DNA of 64,000 nt from Arion vulgaris (taxonomy: Eukaryota > Mollusca > Gastropoda > Stylommatophora > Arionidae). A program made the position numbers and the translations under genes. The notes under the pieces are model-generated. The model was not told where the DNA came from. It did not search any database and saw only the letters and a program-made list of their open reading frames with translations. Below are positions 47,312 through 57,644 of this stretch, in pieces. Every line of letters begins with the position of its first letter. Position 1 is the first letter of the stretch. The stretch is from positions 1,691,001 through 1,755,000 of the forward strand of contig CM036760.1 of assembly GCA_020796225.1 (NCBI GenBank), written 5' to 3'.

Positions 47312-48345
47312 ACCAACTTAATAAAGAAAATGTATGAGGAGACAATGGTAGAGTACTGCATGAAGGAAAACTGACAGAGTCCTTTGAAATAAAGACAGGT
47401 GTGAGACAGAGCTGCCTTTTATCACCCCTATCCTCTTCCTGCGGGATATTGACTAAATAATGAGATCAACAGCAGCCAGGGGAGGGGGAAGAAATGGAAT
47501 ACAGTGGACCATGATGAGTCAATTAGAGGATTTAGATTTTGCAGACGATCTAGCACTCCTCTCCCAAAGCCATCAACAGATGCAAGAGAAAACAACTAAA
47601 CTGGAAACAATCTCACAAAAACTGGAACTGACTATTCATGGGGGAAAACAAAGATCATGAGATTAAATGCTAATTCCAGAGACCCGATGATACTAGAGAT
47701 CACCATTTAAGGAGGTGGACACATTTACATATCTGGGAAGGGTTATCAACATTAAAGATGGCTTAGATGAAGATGTTAGTTTAGACATAAAAGGCAAGAT
47801 CAGCCTTGCCATTCTAAGAATATGGAGCTCAGAAGACAGGAAAAACTAAGATAATGATATTTAACTCAAATGTCAAGTCTGTCCTTCTGTATGGAGCGGA
47901 GACATGGAGAACGACTAAGGTGAACACCAAAAAGTTGCAGACATTCATCAATAGATGCCTGCACATGATACTCCATCTGAGATGGTATGACAGAACTACA
48001 AACAGAGAACTCTGGGTTAGAACAGAACAACGACAGATGGAAAAAGAGATAAGGAGCAGAAGGTGGCGATGGATAGGACACACACGGAGAAACTACCTAA
48101 CAGTATCACAAGACAGGCTCTCCGATGGAACCACCAGGGCAATAGAGGTAGGGGAAGACACAGGGACACATGGAGACGGGAGTTGGAGATGGAATGCAAG
48201 AGGACGGGGAGAGAATGGAGAGATTTGGAAAGGATGGCCTTGGAGAGGCAGGCTTGGAAGGCCTTGGTTGCGGATCTATGCTTCCTAGGGCGAAGATTGA
48301 AGAAGAAGAAGCAGAAGAAATTTGACATACATGGTTACACCTAAT
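47312..48345 (+). pseudogene. RTE-like LINE, second half (continues 44,050-45,441)
   Basis: Resumes at the insertion site with ESFEIKTGVRQSCLLSP. It continues with QLEDLDFADDLALLSQ (catalytic FADD), SNVKSVLLYGAETWRTTK, NRCLHMILHLRWYD and RSRRWRWIGHTRRN. In shifted frame come ITRQALRWNHQGNRGRGRHR, LERMALERQAWKALVADL and a stop near 48,290. The tail is rich in GAAGAAGAAG. Same family as the antisense fragment at 32,325-32,655. Confidence 0.88.
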
Positions 48346-48394
48346 CGAACACATAAGCAATATATGTCACATTAGAAAAGTCAACAAATTAATA

Positions 48395-49640
48395 CAATTA
48401 AACAAGAAATTAAAGACTGTAGTACATATAGAAGCATCTCCCTCCTAAGCCATGTGGGACAAATGTTTGCAAGAGTTCTGGAGCAACGAATAAGACCAAT
48501 TGTGGAGCCAACACTCAGCCCACAACAGTTTGGATTTAGAAAAGGAAAAGGGTGCACAGATGCAATATTTGCTCTAAGACAAATTAGTGAAAAGACTATA
48601 GAATACAAAAATCAAATGAATATAGCCTTCATAGACCAAGAAAAGGCATTTGATAGGGTTAACAGAGACATATTATGGGATGTTCTCGAAAACTACGGAA
48701 TAAAAGGAACACTGCTAGACTGTGTTAGAGCCATATATAGAAAGTGAAAGTGCCATCCGAAAGAGTGCTGGACTCACAAATTGGTTTCCAGTAACATCAG
48801 GAGTACGGCAAGGATATGTTTTATCACCTCTCCTCTTTATTATATACATGGATAGTATCACCAAAATAGATGAAGCATCACTCAACGCAGACCAACAAAA
48901 TAAACTGCTCTTTGCTGACGACCAGTGTATATTCCATAATAATATTGAACAGCTTCAAGAACACATAAACTTACTCAACAATATCTGCCTCAAATACAAC
49001 ATGAAGATCAACATTCAAAAGACAGAAGTCATGACTATAAGCAGAGAACATAAAGATATCAACATAAAAATAAATGACCAAACGCTAAAGCAGGTGAGAT
49101 AATTCAAATACCTTGGAAGTATCTTCACATCTGATAGTAGACTGGACAGAGAGATCAAACTAGAATCTAGCAAGCCAACAACATTACATACCAGCTTACC
49201 CCAATTTTGAAACACCCAGCTATTCCAGTAGTGACTAAAAGGCAGATTATAAATTCAATCTTTATACCAATACTGTGCTACCAGAGCCAAACATGGGCAC
49301 TGACAAAAGAACAAGAAAGGAAAATTACCACATGCGAAATGAGATGCCTGAGGAAACCAGTAAATAAAACAAGAAGAGACCATATAAGAAATGAGGAAAT
49401 TAAAAGAACAGTCGGAACAACACCTGCTATTAAATTTATTGAAAAACAGAGACTCAAATGGTTTGGCCACTTGGTCAGAATGAACCTGAATACACCAGTT
49501 GCAAGAGAGTACAACCTGAAAATGGAATCATCAAGAGAAGGCAAAAAAGATGGGTCGATGGAGTTACAGACATCTTAAAACTCCACAATACCACAACATA
49601 AGCTACCGAGCGTACATTATCTCGGAAACCGATCATCAGT
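48395..49640 (+). pseudogene. LINE reverse transcriptase, nearly continuous copy
   Basis: From the left: STYRSISLLSHVGQMFARVL, PQQFGFRKGKGCTDAIFALR, NIAFIDQEKAFDRVNRDILW (motif A), then a frame change near 48,735. NWFPVTSGVRQGYVLSPLLF and KLLFADDQCIFHNN (catalytic FADD) follow. After a stop at about 49,100 come FKYLGSIFTSDSRLD, RDHIRNEEIKRTVG and AIKFIEKQRLKWFGHLVRM. Only about two disabling changes lie in the RT, so this is one of the youngest LINEs here, though it lacks an endonuclease. It provides the founder motif for the arrays at 24.7 and 25.4 kb. Confidence 0.9.
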
Positions 49641-49749
49641 TAAACCTGCTACGCCTAGCGGCAAAAAAGCAGAGAAGGACAAAAGAAGAAGAAAGAAAGA
49701 AAGAAACAAGAAATATGTAAATATTTTACCATTCTATTGTGTGTATCGT

Positions 49750-49963
49750 GTTTTTTGTATTTTTTTTTTTTTCCGATCCAGAAGCACTTGAGCTCTTCGG
49801 CTCGGTGCCATGGACATCGTAACCCTTCGGTTCGGTGCCACGAACACCGTAAATCTGGGGAACCTGTGGCTTTTCTGCGAGCCCGTGGAATTGAACCTGC
49901 ACTCACAGAGGGCTAGTCACCCGTAGTCCAACGCGCTCCGAACACGCTGGGCAGACGGGCAAA
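49750..49963 (-). mobile_element. SINE-like element (type B), minus copy
   Basis: The minus strand reads GCCCGTCTGCCCAGCGTG, GCGTTGGACTACGGGTGAC and a good B box GGTTCAATTCC. The body ends AAGTGCTTCTGGATCGGAAA and a run of A (the T-run at 49,760-49,772). Matches the plus copy at 15,732-15,942. Confidence 0.8.
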
Positions 49964-50175
49964 TTGTGTTTGTTAGTAATTATATTTATAGTTGCTTCTT
50001 TCCTATTGTTATTTGTGTGAGTAGCTGTAACGTACACTTTAGTTCTATCGAACTGTCTTTACTGTATATTTGCATGTGCTGACAAATGGTGTATAGATAT
50101 CTCACATTTTCGTGTACTTTATTAAAATCACAACAAAGAAATTAATGTGTAGACATTTATTTTTGTCTAAAACAG
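49964..50175. other. Intronic or upstream sequence of the ETS gene
   Basis: AT-rich single-copy sequence ending in TTTTTGTCTAAAACAG, a plausible 3' splice site for the exon at 50,176. The 5' exon and promoter are not identifiable. Confidence 0.5.
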
Positions 50176-51697
50176 GCAGACGAAATGGAACCTGAAAGCA
50201 AAGAGAGACATAACACAATCTCAACGACTCACAAGAAAAGAATAAAACGATTAAAACGTTGTAAGGAAAATAAGAAAAGTTTGAGTGCAGTTCCTGTCAG
50301 TGTCACTGCTGATATTCTAGACGACTTTATGACTGCTAGTTCAGAACAAATACAAGGGAACAGTCAGGAACAAGATAGACCAAGCCCAGTTCAAATAGAT
50401 GATTTGTCAGTATTCAATTTTACAGTTGTGGAAAATAATCGTCTTTGCAACAAAACAAATGAGATTAATAATAACAATATAGATAATATGAACAGCAACG
50501 ATAGTAACAGGGAAAATGACAACGTTAAAAACGGAAACAGTAGTTCTCCATTGAGCTTGTTGTTTGAAGAAAGTAGTTGCCCTCAAGAAATGCTGGATAT
50601 GCATAACGTTAACAGAAGTAACATATGTAGTAGCGATATGATCACACCGAAAGACCCTCTTCTTGTACAGTCTATCAATTTGTACGAAGAGAAGGGCAGA
50701 AATCATGTTTATGAAGAATGTGATTCAGAGTTCAGCTCACACGATAACCCATCTTCACAGTCTCTATTTAACTTTCTTCATACTGCTTCATATTCCAACT
50801 CTGAACAAAATCTTCAATCACCAACAGACTTCGACGATGTCTCCAATTATCCTTCCTGTAGAGCGCATAACATTAAAATAAGACGAACAACAAGTTTGCC
50901 ACAAGGAAAAAACTTGACATACACAGATTTCAATAGCACCTCATATACATCAGATAATAGTTGTATTTTTCAAAAACAGCAACAACTATCACAAGAATCT
51001 CGAGCAATGTGTAATATGTTTGACAAAACTCCTCCGGAACAAGTTATCCAGCGAGAAGAACGTATGGAGGAATTGAATACAAATATTATGAATGAATTAG
51101 AAAATAAATGTCAAAAACTACCTTCATGTTTGTTTCAAACTCGTCAGCGCACACAAGAAATGTGCAAAGATGAAAGTAACGATAATAACGACCAACCATC
51201 ACCCGCTTTTCTCTTCTATAACGACGGTAGATCACTAGCACAGCTTAGCTTAACACCACTTGAATTTCCATTGCAAAATCCGAGTCTCACATCGTTCCAA
51301 CAGGATGTTCTCTCAACCTCCGAATCAGCTCGAATGCTATCGTGCTATTCTCAATATGAGCAAGAAAGTAGCGCAGTTCCATCTTCAACACCAGCAGGGA
51401 AAGCTAATTTTTCATGTCGGAAAAAGTTGTCCTCCAAACAAAGTAAACACGCATATCCACTACAACATGAATCTCAAAGTCCAGAAATATGTCAACAAAT
51501 GTTGCCATTGCTAATAGATTCATGCAACTATCATAAGACGCAACTGAAGACCAGAGAAGCGACAGAACTGATAGAGACTACCTGTAGTGTCCAGACAGAC
51601 CATAAAGCTTCCATTGTAAACAGCATACCACAGAGTTGCCAGTTCGACACTAGTGGACACAATAAACGTTTAGCCAGAGAAGTAGTTGTACCAGCAG
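50176..51697 (+). CDS. ERG/FLI-like ETS transcription factor, first coding exon
   Basis: Long exon with ATG at 50,185 in a good context (GAAATGG), nine bases after an AAAACAG acceptor. It gives 504 codons plus one base (phase 1) up to a CAG|GTAAAT donor at 51,698. The translation read on into the intron soon stops. The N-terminus has a basic cluster (KKRIKRLKRCKENKK, residues 17-31), a possible nuclear localisation signal. The rest is hydrophilic and rich in Ser, Asn and Gln with no folded domain I recognise, as expected for a transactivation region. The last residues, REVVVPA, continue into the next exon as D-ITLW. This matches the VIVPADPTLW stretch just before the PNT domain in ERG and FLI1. 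Codon use is even and the frame unbroken for 1.5 kb, unlike anything else here. The segment is far longer than the roughly 110 residues before the PNT domain in vertebrate ERG/FLI1. Confidence 0.85.
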
Positions 51698-51940
51698 GTA
51701 AATTTCAATTATTGTTTATCACGAGAGCACACACATTCTGGATTAAATGCTTGTCATTCTTTCATTCCACTTACAAGATACACAAGTTTCCTTGTTTCAA
51801 AATATAGAATAAAGTCAGCTAGATCACATTAGATAAGATTGTCATATCGCTATTTGACATTGTGACATATATACCAACACACACACATACATACTCACGC
51901 CCATGTACAATTACACGTATGCATATATATGGCCTTTTTC
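51698..51940. other. Start of intron between ETS exons
   Basis: Non-coding after the GTAAAT donor at 51,698, AT-rich, with a short CA/TA stretch near 51,870-51,930. Confidence 0.6.
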
Positions 51941-52514
51941 ATCTTTACAAACGGTCATTAGATAAGTGTTTTACTGTGACAACTTTACAGACAGTCATTA
52001 GGCAAGTGTTTTACTGTGACAACTTTACCGACGGTCATTAGACAAGTGTTTTACTGTGACAACTTTACAAACAGTCATTAGACAAGTGTTTTACTGTGAC
52101 AACTTTACAGACAGTCATTAGACACGTGTTTTACTGTGACAACTTTACAGACGGTCATTAGACAAGTGTTTTACTGTGACAACTTTACAGACGGTCATTA
52201 GACAAGTGTTTTACTGTGACAACTTTACAGACGGTCATTAGACAAGTGTTTTACTACTGATTAGACAACTTCTTTACAGACGGTTATTAGACAAGTGTTT
52301 TACTGTGACAACTTTACAGACGATCATTAGACAAGTGTTTTACTGTGACAACTTTACAGACGATCATTAGACAAGTGTTTTACTGTGACAACTTTACAGA
52401 CGGTTATTAGACAAGTGTTTTACTGTGACAACTTTACAGACGGTCATTAGGCAAGTGTTTTATTGTGACAACTTTACAGACGGTCATTAGACAAGTGTTT
52501 TACTGTGACAACTT
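51941..52514. repeat. 40-bp tandem array in the ETS intron
   Basis: About 14 units with CATTAGACAAGTGTTTTACT and GTGACAACTTTACAGACGGT; a few copies have single substitutions and one carries a local rearrangement near 52,255. Confidence 0.95.
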
Positions 52515-52975
52515 GTGAGTTTTTGCTTTTCTCTCTTGTCGTTCAGCTCATACATAAGTCTCTCCTCAAAAGACTCTACGTCCTTGTGCAATATGGCTTT
52601 ACATGCAACTGTCATCAGCTAGTTTTTCCCCATGTGCTGGAACCGATAGCAAAGTTCTTCTTTGAAGCCTTCAAGACATCTTTATATCTGAACAGTGGTC
52701 TGCCCTGGAGTTTCTTCCCTTCCGAAAGTTCACAGAACAACATTTGTTTTGGTATGCGAGAATTTTCCATTCTTCTCACATGTCCTAACAATCATAGTCG
52801 TCTACTGCTGAATTGTCGACTCTGTCTATTTTGTGGCCGTTGACACATATATTAGCCATCAATTCTGTTTTATCAGTTGTAAATATCTTCATTTTCGTTG
52901 TATTGAGAGAAAGGTTTTGATTTTCGCTGGGTTTTTGAAGTATTGTATCAAGTTCTCTAAACCAATTTGTGATGT
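52515..52975 (-). pseudogene. Antisense LINE C-terminus in the ETS intron
   Basis: The minus strand encodes LPELRYADDTVLLSTS (RT motif C), then SENQNLSLNTTKMKIFTTDK and ELMANICVNGHKID. After a frame change come LLGHVRRMENSRIPKQMLFC, ELSEGKKLQGRPLFRYKDVL and KASKKNFAIGSSTW. This is the GHVxRM ... GRPxxRYKD end of a LINE ORF family distinct from the others here. Its 5' side runs into the 50-bp array made of the YADD segment. Confidence 0.85.
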
Positions 52976-54970
52976 AGATAGTAGCACTGTATCGTCAGCA
53001 TATCTTAATTCTGGTAACTCAAAGTAGATAGTAGCACTGTATCGTCAACATATCTTAATTCTGGTAACTCAAAGTAGATAGTAGCACTGTATCGTCAGTA
53101 TATCTTCATTCTGGTAACTCAAAGTAGATAATAGCACTGTATCGTCAGTATATCTTAATTCTGGTAACTCAAAGTAGATAATAGCACTGTATCGTCAGAT
53201 ATCTTCATTCTGGTAACTCAAAGTAGATAAGCACTGTATCGTCAGTATATCTTATTCTGGTAACTCAAAGTAGATAATAGCACTGTATCGTCATATATTC
53301 TTAATTCTGGTAACTCAAAGTAGATAGTAGCACTGTATCGTCAGCATATCTTAATTCTGGTAACTCAAAGTAGATAGTAGCACTGTATCGTCAACATATC
53401 TTAATTCTGGTAACTCAAAGTAGATAATAGCACTGTATCGTCCCTATCTTAATTCTGGTAACTCAAAGTAGATAATAGCACTGTATCGTCAGCATATCTT
53501 AATTCTGGTAACTCAAAGTAGATAGTAGCACTGTATCGTCAACATATCTTAATTCTGGTAACTCAAAGTAGATAGTAGCACTGTATCGTCAGCATATCTT
53601 AATTCTGGTAACTCAAAGTAGATAGTAGCACTGTATCGTCAGCATATCTTAATTCTGGTAACTCAAAGTAGATAGTAGCACTGTATCGTCAGCATATCTT
53701 AATTCTGGTAACTCAAAGTAGATAATAGCACTGTATCGTCAGCATATCTTAATTCTGGTAACTCAAAGTAGATAATAGCACTGTATCGTCAACATATCTT
53801 AATTCTGGTAACTCAAAGTAGATAATAGCAATGTATCGTCAGCATATCTTAATTCTGGTAACTCAAAGTAGATAATAGCACTGTATCGTCAGTATATCGT
53901 CATTCTGGTAACTCAAAGTAGATAGTAGCACTGTATCGTCAACATATCTTAATTCTGGTAACTCAAAGTAGATAATAGCACTGTATCATCAACATATCTT
54001 AATTCTGGTAACTCAAAGTAGATAATAGCACTGTATCGTCAGCATATCTTAATTCTGGTAACTCAAAGTAGATAATAGCACAGTATCGTCAACATATCTT
54101 AATTCTGGTAACTCAAAGTAGATAATAGCAATGTATCGTCAGTATATCTTAATTCTGGTAACTCAAAGTAGATAATAGCACTGTATCGTCAGTATATCTT
54201 CATTCTGGTAACTCAAAGTAGATAATAGCACTGTATAGTCAGCATATCTATTCTGGTAACTCAAAGTAGATAAATAGCACTGTATCGTCAACATATCTTA
54301 ATTCTGGTAACTCAAAGTAGATAATAGCACTGTATCGTCAGCATATCTTAATTCTGGTAACTCAAAGTAGATAATAGCACTGTATCGTCAACATATCTTA
54401 ATTCTGGTAACTCAAAGTAGATAATAGCACTGTATCGTCAGTATATCTTAATTCTGGTAACTCAAAGTAGATAGTAGCACTGTATCGTCAGTATATCGTC
54501 ATTCTGGTAACTCAAAGTAGATAGTAGCACTGTATCGTCAGCATATCTTAATTCTGGTAACTCAAAGTAGATAATAGCACTGTATCATCAACATATCTTA
54601 ATTCTGGTAACTCAAAGTAGATAATAGCACTGTATCGTCAGCATATCTTAATTCTGGTAACTCAAAGTAGATAATAGCACAGTATCGTCAACATATCTTA
54701 ATTCTGGTAACTCAAAGTAGATAATAGCAATGTATCGTCAGTATATCTTAATTCTGGTAACTCAAAGTAGATAATAGCACTGTATCGTCAGTATATCTTA
54801 ATTCTGGTAACTCAAAGTAGATAATAGCACTGTATCGTCAGTATATCGTCATTCTGGTAACTCAAAGTAGATAGTAGCACTGTATCGTCAACATATCTTA
54901 ATTCTGGTAACTCAAAGTAGATAATAGCACTGTATCGTCAACATATCTTAATTCTGGTAACTCAAAGTAA
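52976..54970. repeat. 50-bp array of a LINE YADD motif
   Basis: About 40 units of 50 bp containing CACTGTATCGTCAGCATATC and TTAATTCTGGTAACTCAAAG. The complement of each unit encodes PELRYADDTVLLS, or YVDD where CAGCATA reads CAACATA: the catalytic core of the adjoining antisense LINE. 50 is not divisible by 3, so the units do not form one ORF. Confidence 0.95.
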
Positions 54971-54984
54971 ATACAAAGAAATCG

Positions 54985-55440
54985 CTGAAATCGGATGAGC
55001 TGGCCTACTTGTAGGCGCATAACTGACACAACGTACACAAGCTCATAGGCACATATAACATACATATTACACAGAGTAGTTAACAAATCAAGAGTGGTTA
55101 ACAAATCAAGAGTGGTTAACAAATCAAGAGTGGCTAACAAATCAAGAGTGGTTAACAAATCAAGAGTGGTTAACAAATCAAGAGTGGTTAACAAATCAAG
55201 AGTGGTTAACAAATCAAGAATGGTTAACAAATCAAGAATGGTTAAGAAATCAAGAGTGGTTAACAAATCAAGAGTAGTTAACAAATCAAGATTGGTTAAG
55301 AAATCAAGAGTGGTTAACAAATCAAGAATGGTTAACAAATCAAGAGTGGTTAACAAATCAAGAATGGTTAACAAATCAAGAATGGTTAACAAATCAAGAA
55401 TGGTTAACAAATCAAGAGTGGTTAACAAGTCATCGATAAG
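54985..55440 (+). mobile_element. Dispersed repeat D, copy 3, internally expanded
   Basis: CTGGCCTACTTGTAGGCGCA, TAACTGACACAACGTACA and a run of CATA-rich sequence as in the other copies. Then AGTGGTTAACAA, repeated about 20 times, and finally GTTAACAAGTCATCGATAAG. The inverted copy at 61,975 has AGAGTGGTTAACAAGTGGTC once at this point. Confidence 0.75.
55073..55436. repeat. 18-bp array within dispersed repeat D
   Basis: About 20 units of GTGGTTAACAAATCAAGA with GTGG/ATGG/GTAG variants. 18 is a multiple of 3, which produces the VVNKSR and LLTILD ORFs on the two strands; these are artefacts. Confidence 0.95.
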
Positions 55441-55594
55441 TCATTGACAAGTCAACGTCCCAAGTTGAAGGACTTTATTATTATTTTAAACAAATTTTGC
55501 TTGGCCAATCTGGAAATATGTATACTTTTTTTTTCATACATGAGAGTATACTTTTGTTGTATATCTGAGAGTATACTTTTGTTTCATCTCTTAG

Positions 55595-55798
55595 ACATTA
55601 CATTATGGACTAAGGAACACGTGACCCAGTGGCTTACCTGGACATCAGCAAAGTACAATCTGACAGATATCGACGCTGACCAGTTTTATGGAATAGACGG
55701 TAGCAAACTATGCCAGCTGACGTACGAGGACATGGTCAACTTGGCAGGCCCTCAAAATGCTCATGTTTTGTGTAGTTATCTGGCGTTTTTAAAGAAAG
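55595..55798 (+). CDS. ERG/FLI-like ETS factor, PNT (SAM) domain exon
   Basis: 204-bp exon between a pyrimidine-rich acceptor (TTTCATCTCTTAG at 55,582-55,594) and donor G|GTAGAT at 55,799. Entry and exit are both phase 1. The first two bases complete a GAC (Asp) codon with the G left from the previous exon. Residues about 505-572 read DITLWTKEHVTQWLTW, NLTDIDADQF, GIDGSKLCQLTYEDMVN, then HVLCSYLAFLKK. This is the pointed (PNT/SAM) domain of ETS factors: the W-x3-HV-x2-WL helix, the DGxxLCxLxxED core and the closing HL-type helix. PNT domains mediate homotypic and co-factor contacts. Order and wording are closest to ERG/FLI1, where the equivalent reads LWS/TxxHVRQWLEW and DGKELCKM. The ETS DNA-binding domain is not in the window. 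Confidence 0.93.
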
Positions 55799-55889
55799 GT
55801 AGATCATAAGATAATCAATTTAGTTATTAGTCTATTTGTACATAAAATATATGCATATTATTTCTCTGTTGTTATCATGTTCCAGTCAT

Positions 55890-55927
55890 TGCCTACCAAA
55901 AGGGGATGAATGGATCTCAACAGATGG
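55890..55927 (+). pseudogene. RNase H LINE fragment, left of a nested insertion
   Basis: CTACCAAAAGGGGATGAATG with CTCAACAGATGG parallels 42,471-42,501 (LPKGEEFIPTDG). It is cut at AACAGATGG by a 351-bp antisense fragment; the remainder resumes at 56,279. Confidence 0.75.
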
Positions 55928-56278
55928 TTATTGGTTATTGGTTACTAAACTGACGTCATTGTACTCCGGGCAGACCCATAGGTGCTCAGTCTCCCCAACA
56001 GATATTGAAGAGTATGCATACTGATGGTTCTCGTGGTTCGCTGATAAAACACACTTCTCACTCTGTCTCTCAGGGATCCAGTTCTACTTGTACAACGGTT
56101 AACTCCAAACTGCCTAAATCGTTTGATCGATTCAACATCTATTTTAGTATCCTCATCCAATAGACAGTCGCGAAGAGATCGAAGAACGTCTCCCTTATCC
56201 ATCTTTAACTCATGTCCAGGACAGTATATCCACGTAAGCTTCTGGAGATTAGAAACTTGTATAGACGACATTCACTAT
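55928..56278 (-). mobile_element. 5'-truncated RNase H LINE inserted into a related LINE
   Basis: Bordered by AACAGATGG at 55,919 and 56,279. The minus strand encodes IQVSNLQKLTWIYCPGH (RNase H end), KMDKGDVLRSLRDCLLDE and the LINE 3' region. It ends at 55,928 in TTATTGGTTATTGGTTAC, the complement of an AACCAATAA tail. Only the last 351 bp were copied, as expected from target-primed reverse transcription. Confidence 0.85.
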
Positions 56279-56760
56279 AACAGATGGTAGGATGACCAAC
56301 TATCGCAACGTTATCATTAATCTTGGAAGCTACTGAAGAGATTGAGGCAACATGAAGGATGATCTCGCAGTTAAGCAGCTGATAGAAGATAATGCAAGGG
56401 ATGATGATGTTGTTGTATATACCGATGAGTCGGTTCATCGTGGTGAGATGTCAGGCTGGGGTTTCTTGGCTAACACGGATGGTAGGGTTGTTGAAGAGCG
56501 AAGTGGAGCGTGCAGGACACCTACTTCCAGTATGAGGATGGAGGTCTAGGCTGTTACTGCTACCCTCCATTGGCTCTCAGGGACTCCATTTACTGGGGCC
56601 GTTGTTGTATCTGACTATCAGTGAAGAGTGTGTTTAATCAGCAAGCCATAGGAACAATCAGTATGCATACTCTTCGATATCTGCTGGGGGAGACTGAGCA
56701 CCTATTGGTTTGTTCACAGTGCAATGATACAAGTTTAGTAACCAATAACCAATCCTGTCA
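56279..56760 (+). pseudogene. RNase H LINE fragment, right of the nested insertion
   Basis: Continues with TDGRMTNYRNVIINL, then DDLAVKQLIEDNARDDDVVV, YTDESVHRGEMSGWGFLANT (RNase H first strand, Asp) and RVVEERSGACRTPTSSM. After an internal deletion it jumps from the VVVSDYQ segment to the 3' end (HTLRYLLGETEHLLVCSQCN) and closes with AACCAATAACCAA. Several stops. Confidence 0.85.
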
Positions 56761-57059
56761 TTGATCATATCGTGTTTCAATCCTAACCTTGACCTGCTTC
56801 CTTCTCTCGGCTGCACACATTCATTTCAATGAATTCAGATATTCAAAACTATTCAATTTTTGAATTACTATTCTTTAACGAAGTTAAATGTCACTTACTC
56901 TATGCCAGACAACGCTACATTATAAAGGTTGTTTGTATAGTCTCACTACACTTTATATGTATTATCTATATATGGAGAGACTGCAGTAAAACTATGTAAA
57001 ATGGCGAAACACGTAATAACAAAGTAATGTAGTTTGACAAATTACACCACAAAAACCAA

Positions 57060-57112
57060 CACAATAACAATACACAGCAACGTTTCAATCAAAAGGTCTT
57101 TATCAAGCAAAC
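57060..57112 (-). mobile_element. Penelope-type tail hairpin, copy 1 (minus)
   Basis: The minus strand reads GCTTGATAAAGACC, TTTTG and ATTGAAACGTTGCTG. It is the same arrangement as 60,831-60,870 (CTTGATAAAGGCC, GGTCGAAACGTTGCTG), a short hairpin followed by GAAACGTT. Similar tails follow Penelope-like elements in other animals (general knowledge). Confidence 0.55.
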
Positions 57113-57184
57113 GATACAACAGGGGTGAGGAATTTCACAGCAAACTACATATAGACTACGACAGAGACATGTCAACGGTCCTTT

Positions 57185-57445
57185 ATCAGTTTGGAATTTC
57201 TACATTGCATTCCGGACATGTCCATAGGTGCTCCGATGGTGGATTGGTTTAAATGAAAATCTTCTTTGCGGCTACATTCTGTGAGGGCGTTCAAAATATC
57301 AGCTCTATCATTGGCTGGCCCTCTGATATGGTGGCAGAGCCAGCCAGCCTGTCTGCTCTCTCATTGCCAACGACACCCATGTGCCCCAGGTATATGAGCA
57401 CCTATGTATTTGCGCGAAGTTCTGATACGTCGGCTCATTAATCAA
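57185..57445 (-). pseudogene. Antisense RNase H LINE C-terminus
   Basis: The minus strand encodes YLGHMGVVGNERADRLAGSA, then ISEGQPMIELIF and SEHLWTCPECN before the tail. This is the GNERADRLA end of the RNase H domain and the CPxC terminal motif. A related but distinct copy of the family at 41,857-43,260. Confidence 0.8.
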
Positions 57446-57644
57446 TAACCAATAATCAATTTACAACTAATATCTCGATCAATTTCAAATGGTCTAATAT
57501 CAGTAAAAGTGATATGTTATTAGTTAACAAATATTACAAAGTAGCTAAGATGAACTTAAGTCACAACAATGAGATATCTAAATGATAAAATTCATATCAT
57601 GTATGATTATCTTCATTCATATCTAATCTCTAGTCTCATATCAG

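Larger units (their letters stand above)
55799..57644. other. Intron of the ETS gene, loaded with LINE fragments
   Basis: Bounded by GTAGAT at 55,799 and CTCATATCAG at 57,635-57,644. It contains RNase H LINE pieces in both orientations and a Penelope-type tail (listed separately). 57,446-57,640 is plain AT-rich sequence. Confidence 0.75.

Noticed and set aside
54898..55428. 176-codon Leu/Thr/Asp repeat protein
   Set aside because: 18-bp array on the minus strand, running into the YADD array; no independent coding evidence.
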